From Halalkalibacillus halophilus DSM 18494 (lineage in GTDB: Bacteria; Bacillota; Bacilli; Bacillales; Alkalibacillaceae): a stretch of DNA of 54,850 nt. The stretch is taken from positions 1 through 54,850 of the forward strand of contig NZ_AUHI01000017.1 of NCBI RefSeq assembly GCF_000423105.1, read 5' to 3'. The notes beneath the pieces are model-generated. The model was not told the origin of the DNA and searched no databases. It was given only the letters and a program-made list of their open reading frames with translations. Shown here in pieces: positions 8,610 to 16,869 of this stretch (position 1 is the first letter of the stretch; every line of letters begins with the position of its first letter). Both the position numbers and the translations under genes were made by a program.

Positions 8610-9071
8610 TTACATACGATCATCCATTATTTTCTTGTTTTTCTCCCGGTACACAACACGCGTATTACAAATCATATCATGCAACGCTTTTTTCTCTTTA
8701 TTCCAACCAGCCATCATAAAACCAATGAAGAAAATTACTGTTGAAATAGTTTGTGAGAAATATCTAGCTATAGAACGTAAAATACTTATCTTATTCATAT
8801 CACGGTCTAGAACTTCAATTCTTAATAGTAATTTTCCTGGTGACCCTTTTAATTGACTGGCAGTGAATAAAATTATGAAAATAACAATATAAGTTATGCT
8901 ACCTATTGCTTCTGCAGCAGAGGTGACTGTTTCAGTAGTTTGAAGATTTTGAAAATACTGTTCATCCCCTATTAGTACAGCAACTACCCAACTTAAAGTA
9001 AGAATTGCGATTCCATCAACAATAAGTGCTATAAATCGAATCCAAAACCCCGCTGGCTTTCGATCATTCAT
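8610..9071 (-). CDS. RDD family membrane protein
   Basis: A 153-residue protein distinct from the RDD gene at 7059-7529. AGGGGGT lies 7 nt before ATG 9071, which is preferred over a start 24 nt upstream. It shows the GFWIRFIALIVDGIAIL N-terminal RDD helix, two further helices and the C-terminal KALHDMICNTRVVYREK signature. It is monocistronic between two terminators. Function unknown; RDD proteins are candidate transport or membrane-modifying proteins. Confidence 0.8.
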   Translation of the reverse strand: MNDRKPAGFWIRFIALIVDGIAILTLSWVVAVLIGDEQYFQNLQTTETVTSAAEAIGSITYIVIFIILFTASQLKGSPGKLLLRIEVLDRDMNKISILRSIARYFSQTISTVIFFIGFMMAGWNKEKKALHDMICNTRVVYREKNKKIMDDRM

Positions 9072-9163
9072 CAAACAACCCCCTAATTTTGACAAAATTT
9101 TATGTACAAATTAATAAGCTAATTATATCACTATTCTATTTATATCCAAATGGGTTCATGAAA

Positions 9164-9193
9164 AAACTACCCTCGAAATTTCGAAGGTAGTTT
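9164..9193 (-). terminator. Terminator of the TRAP transporter operon
   Basis: On the minus strand ACTACCTTCGAAA pairs with TTTCGAGGGTAGT, followed by TTTTTTC. It lies just downstream of the permease stop at 9204. Confidence 0.85.
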
Positions 9194-9203
9194 AAGTTTA
9201 AAA

Positions 9204-11423
9204 TTATGCACTTTGTTTATGAATTCTTGTATTACGAGTTAGGAATTGGAAAGCAAACAATGCTGCCAATATCACAATTCCTGAAATATCTGTTATTACA
9301 TCATTGTGAACTAACAATAATGCAGAAATTAACGCTATAATTCGCTCAATCCAATTATATTTACTAAATAACCAGCTTTGAATGAATGATGCGAATGCGA
9401 TTATTCCGATCGTAGCAGTAATAATTGCAAAAATGACTTCTAACCAATTTGCATCTGTTAAGAACAAAATGGTTGGATTCAGAGTAAACACAAATGGTAA
9501 TAATAGTGCCGCTGAATCATATTTGAAACCTTGGACTCCGGTTCGCACCGGCCCCGCATTCGCTATACCAGCTGTCGCGTATGCTGGTAAGTTAATCGGA
9601 GGTGTATCATCCGCAAGTACCCCGTAATAAAGTACGAATAAGTGAGCGACTAATACATGTACTCCAAAGTCCGTTAGAATTGGTGCGACAATTGCTGCTA
9701 GAACAACGTATGTTGCAGTTGTCGGCAAACCGAGTCCTAACAATAGACACGCAAATACGGTTAAAATTAACGCAAAGTATAACTCTGTATTATCCGTCGT
9801 TAGAATAGCAGGCATAAGCGCTGTTAGATCCTCTGAAAAACCTACTACAATCCGCGTGAATTTTGTTGATAATCCTGAAGTCGTAATTACTCCGATTAAG
9901 ATACCAGCAGTCGCACAGGCTACGATAATCGATAACGCATTACGCGCTGCTGTTTCAAGGCCTGATACAAATTGCACAAACCCATATCTAACCGGTGCAG
10001 CTTCAACCTTCAACTTCTTCTGGCCCGCAGCAAATCCTAAGGCAATGATCACACCGAGTATAACCATCATTACAATCTCTGTTCTCCAACGAATGGTTTC
10101 AGAGCTAAAGAAACTTATATTAAATATGCCATTCAAGCTTTGAAGCCCAGAATTGATCGGACCAACTAAGAACTGCAAACTAAAAACAAGAGCAATTAAT
10201 GCTGCTGCATACAATAACGTTCTTGCTAAACTTTCTTTAAATCGATGGGCAAACACAGCAATAACAATCAAAATAATGATCGAGTAGAATGCCGAGTTGT
10301 TTACCGAGACCCTTTCCCACACGAGGTAGTACAAGAGTACGGCGATTGGGATCAGTAGATAACCTTGTTGTAAAAGAAGCTTACGACCAGATTCCATCTC
10401 ATCCTTCTTCATACCAGTAATTCCATGTTTTGATGCTTCAAAGTGCACCATAAATAAAATACCTACATAACAAAGTAAAGCAGGGATTATTGCACTTTGG
10501 ATAATTTCATAATACGGAATTCCCGTGAACTCAACCATGATAAATGCTGCTGCACCCATAATCGGTGGTAAGAACTGACCACTAGAAGATGCAGCCACCT
10601 CAATCCCGCCGGCAATATGAGGTTTAAAGCCAACTTTTTTCATTAGCGGTATAGTGAATGTACCAGTCGTAACAGCATTTGCTGTGGAACTACCTGAGAT
10701 ACTTCCCATCATACCACTAGAGATTACACTCGCCTTCGCGGGTCCACCTTTATATTTACCGAAAGCTCTTAAGGCGAGGTCGATAAACATTTTGCCGGCC
10801 CCTGTAGACTCAAGGAGTGCCCCAAATAGGATAAAGATGAATACGAACTGCGCAGAAGCATAAATAGGAGTACCAAAGATCCCATTACTTCTCCATGATG
10901 TTTCATATACAAAACGTTCAAAATCACCACGAGAATGATAGAACTGACCTGGCATAAATTCCCCTAAGAAGAAATAGCCAATGAACACTAAAGCGATGAT
11001 TACCAATGGGTAACCTACCACACGCCGAGTTGCTTCAAGGACTAAAATAATTAAAGCAAACCCTATGAAAATATCAAGGTCAGTAGGTCTAGCACCCATA
11101 ATCGCAGATGAATTCTGATTGTCTATCAAATGATAACCAACATATGCCGTGAATAAAGCCAAAATGATGTCATACCAAGGAATCGTTGTTTGGCCTAACC
11201 CTTTTTTGATCGGAAATATTAAATAGACTAATATTAAACCTAATGTTAAGTGAAGAATTAGAAATGTACGTGAACCAATTCCTGGCAAACCAAAACCTGC
11301 TACGTACAAGTGAAATAGTGATAAAAAGATACAAACAAGCAGAACTGGAGCAGCCCATTTGTTTCTTAAATTTCGGTCACTACCTTCTAATTCTTGCACC
11401 ATCTTTTTCTGTTGTTCATCCAT
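9204..11423 (-). CDS. TRAP transporter permease, fused small and large subunits
   Basis: A 739-residue protein with about 18 hydrophobic segments. The N-terminal part resembles the 4-helix DctQ-like unit and the remainder the 12-helix DctM-like unit, the fused form typical of TAXI-TRAP systems. Signatures include SGSSTANAVTTGTFTIPLM, GGIEVAASSSGQFLPPIMGA and LGLGLPTTATYVVLAAI. Such transporters use the Na+ or H+ gradient for high-affinity uptake of small carboxylate-type substrates delivered by a binding protein. It ends a three-gene operon with the DUF1850 protein and TAXI binding protein. The substrate cannot be told from sequence. Confidence 0.93.
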   Translation of the reverse strand: MDEQQKKMVQELEGSDRNLRNKWAAPVLLVCIFLSLFHLYVAGFGLPGIGSRTFLILHLTLGLILVYLIFPIKKGLGQTTIPWYDIILALFTAYVGYHLIDNQNSSAIMGARPTDLDIFIGFALIILVLEATRRVVGYPLVIIALVFIGYFFLGEFMPGQFYHSRGDFERFVYETSWRSNGIFGTPIYASAQFVFIFILFGALLESTGAGKMFIDLALRAFGKYKGGPAKASVISSGMMGSISGSSTANAVTTGTFTIPLMKKVGFKPHIAGGIEVAASSSGQFLPPIMGAAAFIMVEFTGIPYYEIIQSAIIPALLCYVGILFMVHFEASKHGITGMKKDEMESGRKLLLQQGYLLIPIAVLLYYLVWERVSVNNSAFYSIIILIVIAVFAHRFKESLARTLLYAAALIALVFSLQFLVGPINSGLQSLNGIFNISFFSSETIRWRTEIVMMVILGVIIALGFAAGQKKLKVEAAPVRYGFVQFVSGLETAARNALSIIVACATAGILIGVITTSGLSTKFTRIVVGFSEDLTALMPAILTTDNTELYFALILTVFACLLLGLGLPTTATYVVLAAIVAPILTDFGVHVLVAHLFVLYYGVLADDTPPINLPAYATAGIANAGPVRTGVQGFKYDSAALLLPFVFTLNPTILFLTDANWLEVIFAIITATIGIIAFASFIQSWLFSKYNWIERIIALISALLLVHNDVITDISGIVILAALFAFQFLTRNTRIHKQSA

Positions 11424-11458
11424 AGTTCATTTCCTCTCTTAAAAAGATTGACTGGAAC

Positions 11459-11950
11459 TTATCGATTTATCATTCGTTCCACCCAGTTTTGGTCTTGCAC
11501 TTCTATTGTAATTACCTTTCCTACAAACGGAGGCTCTGATAGTGTAATCGTCTCCTCTTTAAAAGAAAACGTATGAAGACGTATGTCCGATGGTTTCATC
11601 TGCAACGATTCACCTCTTAAAGGACGATCTAAGTTTTTCATAACATAGTATCCATCCGTAATTTCAACATCGCCTTCAGCCGTATGAGGAAGCCCTGCTC
11701 CAAAAGATTTGGTCCAACTCTCTTGAGTATGAATTTCTCCATTCTCCATTAATTGAAATTTTTCAATTACGGGAGACTGCTCCACGGAATGTATGTATTC
11801 ATGTTCAAACCAGTCACCTAATTCAATTGGTTCTTGCCAAAGGATATCATTATTTTCTGTTTCGCTAATCACTAACACCCTTGTAGTGGAAATATATAAG
11901 AATAAAAGTATGATTGCAATGATTATACTACAAATAAGTGTCCACTTCAT
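11459..11950 (-). CDS. DUF1850 membrane-anchored protein of TAXI-TRAP operons
   Basis: A protein of about 163 residues: one N-terminal transmembrane helix, then an extracytoplasmic beta-rich domain (ELGDWFEHEYIHSVEQSPV, SFGAGLPHTAEGD). DUF1850 proteins are often found between the TAXI binding protein and fused permease genes, as here. The open frame extends back to 12073 inside the binding-protein gene, but the terminator-like hairpin at 11963-11993 and the membrane helix right after ATG 11950 argue for that start. No good ribosome site precedes it, so 12031 remains possible. Function unknown. Confidence 0.8.
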   Translation of the reverse strand: MKWTLICSIIIAIILLFLYISTTRVLVISETENNDILWQEPIELGDWFEHEYIHSVEQSPVIEKFQLMENGEIHTQESWTKSFGAGLPHTAEGDVEITDGYYVMKNLDRPLRGESLQMKPSDIRLHTFSFKEETITLSEPPFVGKVITIEVQDQNWVERMINR

Positions 11951-11962
11951 AGCCGATTGGTG

Positions 11963-11993
11963 AAAAAAGGCATTGCTATTAAGCAATGCCTTT
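11963..11993 (-). terminator. Intra-operon attenuator-like hairpin after the TAXI gene
   Basis: The minus strand reads AAAGGCATTGCT, loop TAAT, AGCAATGCCTTT, then T6: a strong rho-independent terminator. It lies 25 nt after the binding-protein stop and before the DUF1850 and permease genes. Partial termination would make the soluble binding protein more abundant than the permease, a common arrangement. Confidence 0.85.
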
Positions 11994-12017
11994 CCTTTTT
12001 CCAATCGATTCACAAAA

Positions 12018-12992
12018 TTAGTTTTCGTCATAGTAACGCTCTGCACCTGGGTGTAAGTCAATAGACATACCATCTTGAGCAGAATCTAGTGTTAGATCTG
12101 AACCACGATCGTGAGCATTTTCCATATCATCTAAGTTATCAAAAATAGAAGCTACTAATTCATAAACTTGATCTTCTGGCATGTCATCACGAACGATGAA
12201 CATCGCTTGAACTGCAACAGTAGAAGCTTCGCTGTCAAAGTTTTCGTAGTCATCATTGCTAATGTCTTGACGCGTGTAGTAAGGGTATTCCTCTTCTAAC
12301 GCTTCAATCATATCATCAGAGATACTTACTAATTTTACATCTGCACTTGCACTTAGTTCCTGGATACTACCTGTAGGCGTACCAGAAGTTACAAATGCTG
12401 CATCGATGTTACCATCTTGCAAGTTAGATGAAGCATCACCGAAGTCCATATACTCTTCGTTAAGATCATCGTAAGTTAGGTCATGTACACCAAGAATCTG
12501 ATTAGCATTTGCTTCCGTACCAGAACCAACGTCACCTACTGCAACACGCATACCTTCAAGATCTTCTACCGTTTCAATTCCACTGTCTGCTAGAGTTACA
12601 ATTTGAATTGTTTCAGGATACATAGTAAATACACCACTGAAACCTTCTCTTGCACCCTCTTCTTCAAACATTTCTGTTCCTTCTTGTGCATAGTAAGCGA
12701 TATCATTTTGTACTAAAGCAAATTCTGCTTCACCATCTGAAATATCGTTAATGTTTACAACAGAAGCACCAGTCGTTATACCCGTAGCGTTTACATCGTC
12801 AACATTTTCGCTCATTATTTCTCCCATTGCAAGACCTAATGGATAGTAAACACCCGCCTCTCCACCAGTAAGTATAGTGACGTTCTCAACCCATTCATCA
12901 TCATTTTCTGATTCTTCATCGCCCCCGCCACAAGCAGCAAGAACAAGCATAGAAACTAAAATAACTGCTAATAACCAACTAAATTTTTTCAA
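12018..12992 (-). CDS. TAXI family TRAP transporter solute-binding lipoprotein
   Basis: A 324-residue protein beginning with TTG (GGGGGAT 7 nt upstream). A signal peptide ends in a lipobox (VLAAC, Cys 21) followed by an Asp/Glu-rich linker. The body matches the TAXI (TRAP-associated extracytoplasmic immunogenic) family: ILTGGEAGVYYPLGLAMGEI near the N terminus, a VGDVGSGTEANANQIL segment and DGNIDAAFVTSGTPTGSIQEL. It delivers the solute to the fused permease. In characterised homologues the GSGTE segment lies near the carboxylate-binding site. High acidic content suggests exposure to a saline outside. First gene of the operon. Confidence 0.92.
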   Translation of the reverse strand: MKKFSWLLAVILVSMLVLAACGGGDEESENDDEWVENVTILTGGEAGVYYPLGLAMGEIMSENVDDVNATGITTGASVVNINDISDGEAEFALVQNDIAYYAQEGTEMFEEEGAREGFSGVFTMYPETIQIVTLADSGIETVEDLEGMRVAVGDVGSGTEANANQILGVHDLTYDDLNEEYMDFGDASSNLQDGNIDAAFVTSGTPTGSIQELSASADVKLVSISDDMIEALEEEYPYYTRQDISNDDYENFDSEASTVAVQAMFIVRDDMPEDQVYELVASIFDNLDDMENAHDRGSDLTLDSAQDGMSIDLHPGAERYYDEN

Positions 12993-13130
12993 AATTAAAT
13001 CCCCCTACCTTTTTTAAATGAAGTATTCAGCGAGCACTTACCCAGAATACTTAATTCATATCATACACTAATATTACATTAAAAGGAATAGATATGTCAT
13101 TCATGTTACAAATTTAATTTTTGTTTAAAT

Positions 13131-13159
13131 TTGACGAAGAAGCTTGTTTATTCTATAGT
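13131..13159 (+). promoter_or_regulatory. Sigma-A promoter of the antiporter riboswitch
   Basis: TTGACG (13131-13136), a 17-nt spacer and TATAGT (13154-13159), placed 11 nt before the aptamer. The region between the TAXI start (12992) and this promoter shows nothing else I can assign. Confidence 0.82.
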
Positions 13160-13169
13160 AAAATTAATA

Positions 13170-13297
13170 CAAGGGGAGTAGCGACCGCATAATGCGGTTG
13201 GTGAGTCGTCATGACGGCAGATTGAGTTTTGCCCGGTTCATCATCTTATACGCAAGACCTTGGCTCTATTAAACTATGGAGCCAGGGTCTTTTTTTG
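13170..13297 (+). promoter_or_regulatory. yybP-ykoY (Mn2+) riboswitch with transcription terminator
   Basis: The hallmark AAGGGGAGTAGC (13171-13182) is followed by an 11-nt hairpin (CCGCATAATGCGG) and a GTGAGTCGTCATGACGGCAG segment, then GCCCGG, as in the yybP-ykoY class that senses Mn2+. A terminator follows: AAGACCTTGGCTC (13254-13266) with GAGCCAGGGTCTT (13279-13291) and T7. The aptamer 5' strand CAAGG (13170-13174) can pair with CCTTG (13258-13262) inside the terminator's left arm, so closing P1 would block the terminator. That predicts an ON switch. Controls the antiporter downstream. Confidence 0.88.
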
Positions 13298-13327
13298 TTG
13301 ACCCTGGCAGAAAAGGGGAATTAATCG

Positions 13328-14293
13328 ATGGTCTACATCACATTTACACTCGCAGCAATTTTAGTCGTTTTAGCAGCAGTAAAGTTAAATAAATACGGAG
13401 ATCTCATTAGCCAAAAATCTACCTTAAGCGGGGCAATGGTCGGTACCGTCTTAATCGCAGGGGCAACCTCCTTACCAGAATTAACTACAAGCATAACCGC
13501 CGTCTATATTGATAATGTCGATATAGCTGTTGGAAACATGCTAGGCAGTAATGTTTTTAATCTATTAATCTTAGCCGCAGTTGACTTTGTATATCGCCGG
13601 CGCCAAGCTTTCAATCTAGTCGTTTCCAAGCAGCATCTTCCCTCGATTTGGGCGGGCTTCATTTTAACCGGCCTAGTAATTGCCGCTTTATTTTGGGAAA
13701 ACAATTGGGAACTATTCAACGTCGGTGTGGAAATGTTCGTACTCGTCGCAATATATATCGTCTTTGTAAAAACCTTTGACCGCTCGGAAGAAGTAGAAGA
13801 TGAAGAAATTTTGGCAGAAAACAGTTCGTTAACACTTAAGAAATCCATCCAGCGATTCTCACTGGCATCGTTTGTCGTTTTAGTTGCTGGTACTGCCCTA
13901 GCAGTATCCGGAGATATGCTTGCTGAGATGACGGGCATGAATTCAAGCTTTGTAGGAAGCGTGTTGATCGCCGCATCGACTTCGTTACCTGAGTTGGTCG
14001 CAGTTGCCGCTGCTTACCAAGTAGCTAATTACGCAATTGCTGTTGGCTCTATCTTAGGAAGTAACTTATTTAATCTAATGCTACTAGCAATCACTGATGT
14101 GTTCTATCAAAAAGGAGCAATCTTACAAGTCGCAAGCAGCTCGAATATGTTGGTCGGGTTACTCAGCTTCGCAATGATGGCCGTTACGGTTTATATTTTG
14201 AAACGTGGTCGTACGGAACGTGTGTGGACTTATGCTTTGCCGTCCGTCGTCATAATAGTGATGTACTTTGTTGTTTCTTATATGTTGTTTTAG
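13328..14293 (+). CDS. Ca2+/cation antiporter (CaCA family, YrbG-like)
   Basis: A 321-residue membrane protein with about ten helices and two inverted alpha repeats: GATSLPELTTSI with GNMLGSNVFNLLIL in the first half, AASTSLPELVAVAAA with GSILGSNLFNLMLLA in the second. These carry the acidic ion-coordinating Glu and the GSN motifs of Ca2+/Na+(H+) exchangers. AAGGGG lies 9 nt before ATG 13328. A preceding Mn2+-type riboswitch suggests the physiological role may be Mn2+ (or Mn2+/Ca2+) efflux; this part is inference. A central acidic loop (RSEEVEDEEILAE) separates the halves. Confidence 0.9.
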   Translation: MVYITFTLAAILVVLAAVKLNKYGDLISQKSTLSGAMVGTVLIAGATSLPELTTSITAVYIDNVDIAVGNMLGSNVFNLLILAAVDFVYRRRQAFNLVVSKQHLPSIWAGFILTGLVIAALFWENNWELFNVGVEMFVLVAIYIVFVKTFDRSEEVEDEEILAENSSLTLKKSIQRFSLASFVVLVAGTALAVSGDMLAEMTGMNSSFVGSVLIAASTSLPELVAVAAAYQVANYAIAVGSILGSNLFNLMLLAITDVFYQKGAILQVASSSNMLVGLLSFAMMAVTVYILKRGRTERVWTYALPSVVIIVMYFVVSYMLF

Positions 14294-14300
14294 ATGATAT

Positions 14301-14329
14301 AGCTCCCGCCATGGTGCGGGAGCTTTTTA
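14301..14329 (+). terminator. Terminator of the antiporter gene
   Basis: AGCTCCCGC (14301-14309) pairs with GCGGGAGCT (14316-14324), followed by TTTTTAA; 8 nt after the stop codon. Confidence 0.9.
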
Positions 14330-14379
14330 ATTTATCTATGGAGATAAGGGCGGAAGCTGAAGTTTCGTTGATAAGGGAA

Positions 14380-14520
14380 GATTTTTGAACTAACCAAGGG
14401 ACTTTCGAACATAATTTCAAGACTTTCGAGCTTAACTGCTTAAGTTTTGTCGTTATTATTAAATTTTCACACATAACTGGGGAAATCTGAGCATAAGATG
14501 GAAATTTAGTGCATATTTTA
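14380..14520. repeat. Degenerate ~20-bp repeat cluster, left of the NERD gene
   Basis: A run of imperfect units built on a TTTTCGAGCATAACT-like core: actttcgaacataattt, gactttcgagcttaact, attttcacacataactg, aaatctgagcataagat. A second copy lies at 15812-15925. The two share about 75-80% of positions over roughly 80 bp (14400-14478 against 15820-15896) in the same orientation, bracketing the NERD gene. Nothing else is seen in 14330-14690. Confidence 0.7.
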
Positions 14521-14696
14521 TATAAATTTTTATTAGAAAGTTACTCCTTCAAGTAGAAATAATTTTAATTTTTTTCGAGTAATAAATTCGCGATATATAT
14601 GCATAACAATCGCTACTTATCAAAAACTCAGAATTAATTGCTGTTTCTTTTTAAACTAAGATTTTCGAGAGGCTTTTCTCCCCTTACAATTCAGGG

Positions 14697-14702
14697 TATA
14701 AT
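14697..14702 (+). promoter_or_regulatory. -10 element for the NERD gene
   Basis: A perfect TATAAT at 14697-14702; the -35 region is weak. Transcription would begin near 14709, downstream of the TTG at 14638 and just before the ribosome site at 14719-14726. This argues for a start at 14722 or 14731. Confidence 0.5.
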
Positions 14703-14721
14703 TTTAAAAAAACTAAAGAAG

Positions 14722-15708
14722 GTGAGTACTATTGACATTATACCACTTGTAAAACCTCCTGATCTTGTTGCACTTCAACTATTATTGCGCAGGCTCTCCA
14801 CACAAAATCCACATCATTATGAACTAACAAATAAACTAAGACGTGAATTGGCCGGCCACTATGGGGAATCGACTTTAGGTTATTATTTAAAACTCGGCAA
14901 CCATGATGATGTTCCTACCTTATATGGACTTCGACTTAGAGGACGACATAATTACTTTCAAATTGATACGCTTATGCTATTCCAGAACTTCATCCTTTTA
15001 ATCGAAGTAAAGCATATCAAAGGACTAATTACACTTGGAAACCAGAAAGGAAAGATGGTCCGTTTTCATAAGGAACGAACAGAAACCTTCGACCACCCCT
15101 TATTGCAAGCAAAGATACAATCCAATCACTTAAAAGAGTGGCTGCTTCCCCAAAACTTGCATCAACTTCCGATACATTGTTTATCCGTTTTCACAAATCC
15201 ACATAGTATTTTACAATTAGAAAACCCCAATGAGGACATATTAGTCAACATACAAATTCCTAGTAGAATTGAAGAGTTAAAAGAACTTTATCCCAAAAGT
15301 CACATGGATCAATCCATACTCATCAAAGCTGCTAAAGAATTAAAATCTGCCCACACACCTCGCCATATTCCATTCATAGAAAAGCTGGGTATACCTCAAG
15401 AGCACTTAGTGAAGGGGGTCTATTGTAGGCAATGCCTGGACGGAATTACAAGGAGAGAAAAAGGAACATGGATTTGTGGGAAATGCGGTCATCACGATAA
15501 GTCAGCCCATCTAACAGCCTTACAAGAGTATAGAATTTTATACGGAGAAAGGCTTACCATGGGAGAGGCGAAAAAATTCTTAAACATAAATAGCCGATCA
15601 ACTCTTTACCACCTATTCAAAAAGATAGATTTTACTTTCCAAGGCACTAAGCGTGGAAGGGTATACATTATTCCGGAACAAAAACAGTTCGTACCACAAA
15701 AACTGTAA
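14722..15708 (+). CDS. NERD-domain protein with zinc ribbon
   Basis: A protein of about 325 residues. The NERD (nuclease-related) domain spans roughly 20-170 with RGRHNYFQIDTLMLF and IEVKHIKG, the D...E-x-K pattern of a PD-(D/E)XK-like fold. Near the C terminus a zinc ribbon (CRQC...CGKC) precedes a helix-turn-helix-like region (MGEAKKFLNINSRSTLYHLF). The start is uncertain: GTG 14722 lies inside the best ribosome site AAGGTGAG, while the codon with ideal spacing is ATT 14731, beginning the expected IDIIPLVKPP. NERD proteins are common in Bacillaceae and of unproven function. Flanked by degenerate direct repeats. Confidence 0.8.
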   Translation: MSTIDIIPLVKPPDLVALQLLLRRLSTQNPHHYELTNKLRRELAGHYGESTLGYYLKLGNHDDVPTLYGLRLRGRHNYFQIDTLMLFQNFILLIEVKHIKGLITLGNQKGKMVRFHKERTETFDHPLLQAKIQSNHLKEWLLPQNLHQLPIHCLSVFTNPHSILQLENPNEDILVNIQIPSRIEELKELYPKSHMDQSILIKAAKELKSAHTPRHIPFIEKLGIPQEHLVKGVYCRQCLDGITRREKGTWICGKCGHHDKSAHLTALQEYRILYGERLTMGEAKKFLNINSRSTLYHLFKKIDFTFQGTKRGRVYIIPEQKQFVPQKL

Positions 15709-15724
15709 TAATAACTTGATTGGG

Positions 15725-15756
15725 AGTTTCCGCAAACAATTGCGGAAACTTTTATT
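15725..15756 (+). terminator. Terminator of the NERD gene
   Basis: AGTTTCCGCA (15725-15734) pairs with TGCGGAAACT (15741-15750), then TTTTATT. Confidence 0.88.
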
Positions 15757-15811
15757 CGTTATAGCTTTTCTCCTTTAAAAAGATTCGTCGATAAAGATTG
15801 AATTTAGTTCT

Positions 15812-15925
15812 TCTTAGGTGATTTTCGAACATAACTTGTTGACTTTCGAGCTTAACTCATTAGGTTCTGTCGTTATTTTAAAATTTTCGAGCATAAATAA
15901 ATAGATATGTGCATAACCCGTAAGT
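15812..15925. repeat. Degenerate ~20-bp repeat cluster, right of the NERD gene
   Basis: Second copy of the element at 14380-14520: attttcgaacataactt, gactttcgagcttaact, attttcgagcataaat, and tgtgcataaccc. Same orientation as the first. It separates the NERD terminator from the left att-like site. Confidence 0.7.
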
Positions 15926-16004
15926 TTAGTCTTTATCACGCTTCTCAAACCATTACACTACTCTGATTCTCCTGTGTCGATACCGACGTAACCATTTCCC
16001 CTCG

Positions 16005-16039
16005 CAAAAAACATCTTCTCCACAAGGGAAAAGGTGTTT
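16005..16039 (-). terminator. Minus-strand terminator beside att-like copy A (probable original rpsI terminator)
   Basis: On the minus strand AAACACCTTTTCC (16027-16039) pairs with GGAGAAGATGTTT (16009-16021), one mismatch, loop CTTGT, then TTTTTTG. No gene now reads into it. It follows the rpsI-like 3' end at 16051-16073, so it may be the terminator that served rpsI before insertion of the accessory block. Confidence 0.7.
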
Positions 16040-16050
16040 CCATAATAAAT

Positions 16051-16073
16051 ATTAACGTTTTGGTAATTGAGGA
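16051..16073. other. att-like copy A: displaced rpsI 3' end
   Basis: The plus strand reads ATTAACGTTTTGGTAATTG; the minus strand therefore spells CCTCAATTACCAAAACGTTAA = P-Q-L-P-K-R-stop, against P-Q-F-S-K-R-stop of the intact rpsI at 35597. Same orientation as copies B, C and D. A 22-bp repeat follows 30 bp to its right. Inferred outer left boundary of integrated DNA. Confidence 0.6.
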
Positions 16074-16102
16074 ATCCTTTAAATAAAGGGTTTATTGAGT
16101 AT

Positions 16103-16124
16103 TTTGTATATTACGTGTATATTA
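16103..16124. repeat. 22-bp direct repeat, left copy (candidate integrase arm site)
   Basis: TTTGTATATTACGTGTATATTA, itself a doubled TGTATATTA. It matches 21/22 with 21811-21832, and a related doubled motif (TGTATGCTAC TTGTATGTTACG) lies at 21983-22004. The three copies lie within about 125 bp of att-like copies A and B, as arm-type integrase sites do. Confidence 0.55.
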
Positions 16125-16557
16125 TTTGTAAAAACTTATAGAATTTCATATGGCTGTAACGGAGTTTCGTGTTATTTCCTGAATAAATATTTTTCCATAC
16201 GGTAGTCCAATGGAAGAATTTGTTCATTTGTATATTCAATGAAATTAACGAACTGTCAAAGCATTGATTTGACAACCTTTTAATGACTTGGAATAGTCAT
16301 AGAAAATCTTTAAAGGTATCTAAAGTGACTAAAATATCATACGTTGGTCACTTTTTAGTCACTTTAGTCACCAATTTTAGCAGCTGAACCTTCCATTTCA
16401 AATTTGATTAAATCGCATTATCAGACTGTTTCAAAATATACAGAAAACCCTATATAATAGGAAGTTTCTATTTCTGTGTTGCAAAGTTTATTTAACTCTT
16501 TCATTCTTAATCGGCACAAAACCGGCACGTTATAAAATTAGTATTGGTTGTATTCCA

Positions 16558-16869
16558 AAGGTGAAATATTTCTAATTATAGAGAATGAAGGATTTCCCAA
16601 AAGTTCTCTTGAATAATGACTATACAACACTTTTGGGAGGGATTCAGTAACTTTTGTAGATTTATTTACTGGTATAGTGATCATTGCAGCTATTTATTAT
16701 TTCTTCAAATTTAGAAAAAAAGCAAGCTAAAAAGGACGCTCAATCATTGCCAACCAATAAACCAGATTACTATCAACTTAGACGCTCTTCAAAACCATCC
16801 AAACCAGAATTCCCCTTTGAAAGAAATTGCTTTGTAAAAAAACTGGATGTGAAATCAACTTTACTCTAA
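16558..16869 (+). pseudogene. Decayed duplicate of the exonuclease gene 5' region
   Basis: About 260 bp (16558-16817) matches 18350-18627 at high identity, including the leader GTGAAATATTTCTAATTATA, the GGGAGGG ribosome site and the first codons. In this copy the TTG start has become GTA and the frame closes at TAA after a few lysine codons, so the N-terminal membrane-anchor segment (TGIVIIAAIYYF) cannot be made intact. A later open stretch translates to the same NKPDYYQ-RRSSKPSKPE linker and then loses similarity. From 16125 to 16557 I see only an imperfect GTGACTAAA/TTTAGTCAC inverted repeat (16323-16372) and a GGCACAAAACCGGCAC repeat (16513-16528). Confidence 0.75.

Noticed and set aside
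13281..13308. Second hairpin after the riboswitch terminator as a classical antiterminator
   Set aside because: It is made only after the polymerase has passed the terminator, so it cannot decide termination; kept only as a possible stability or translation feature.
16684..16869. A 61-codon open frame taken as a gene
   Set aside because: It is the decayed linker region of the duplicated exonuclease, out of frame with the lost start and without a ribosome site.
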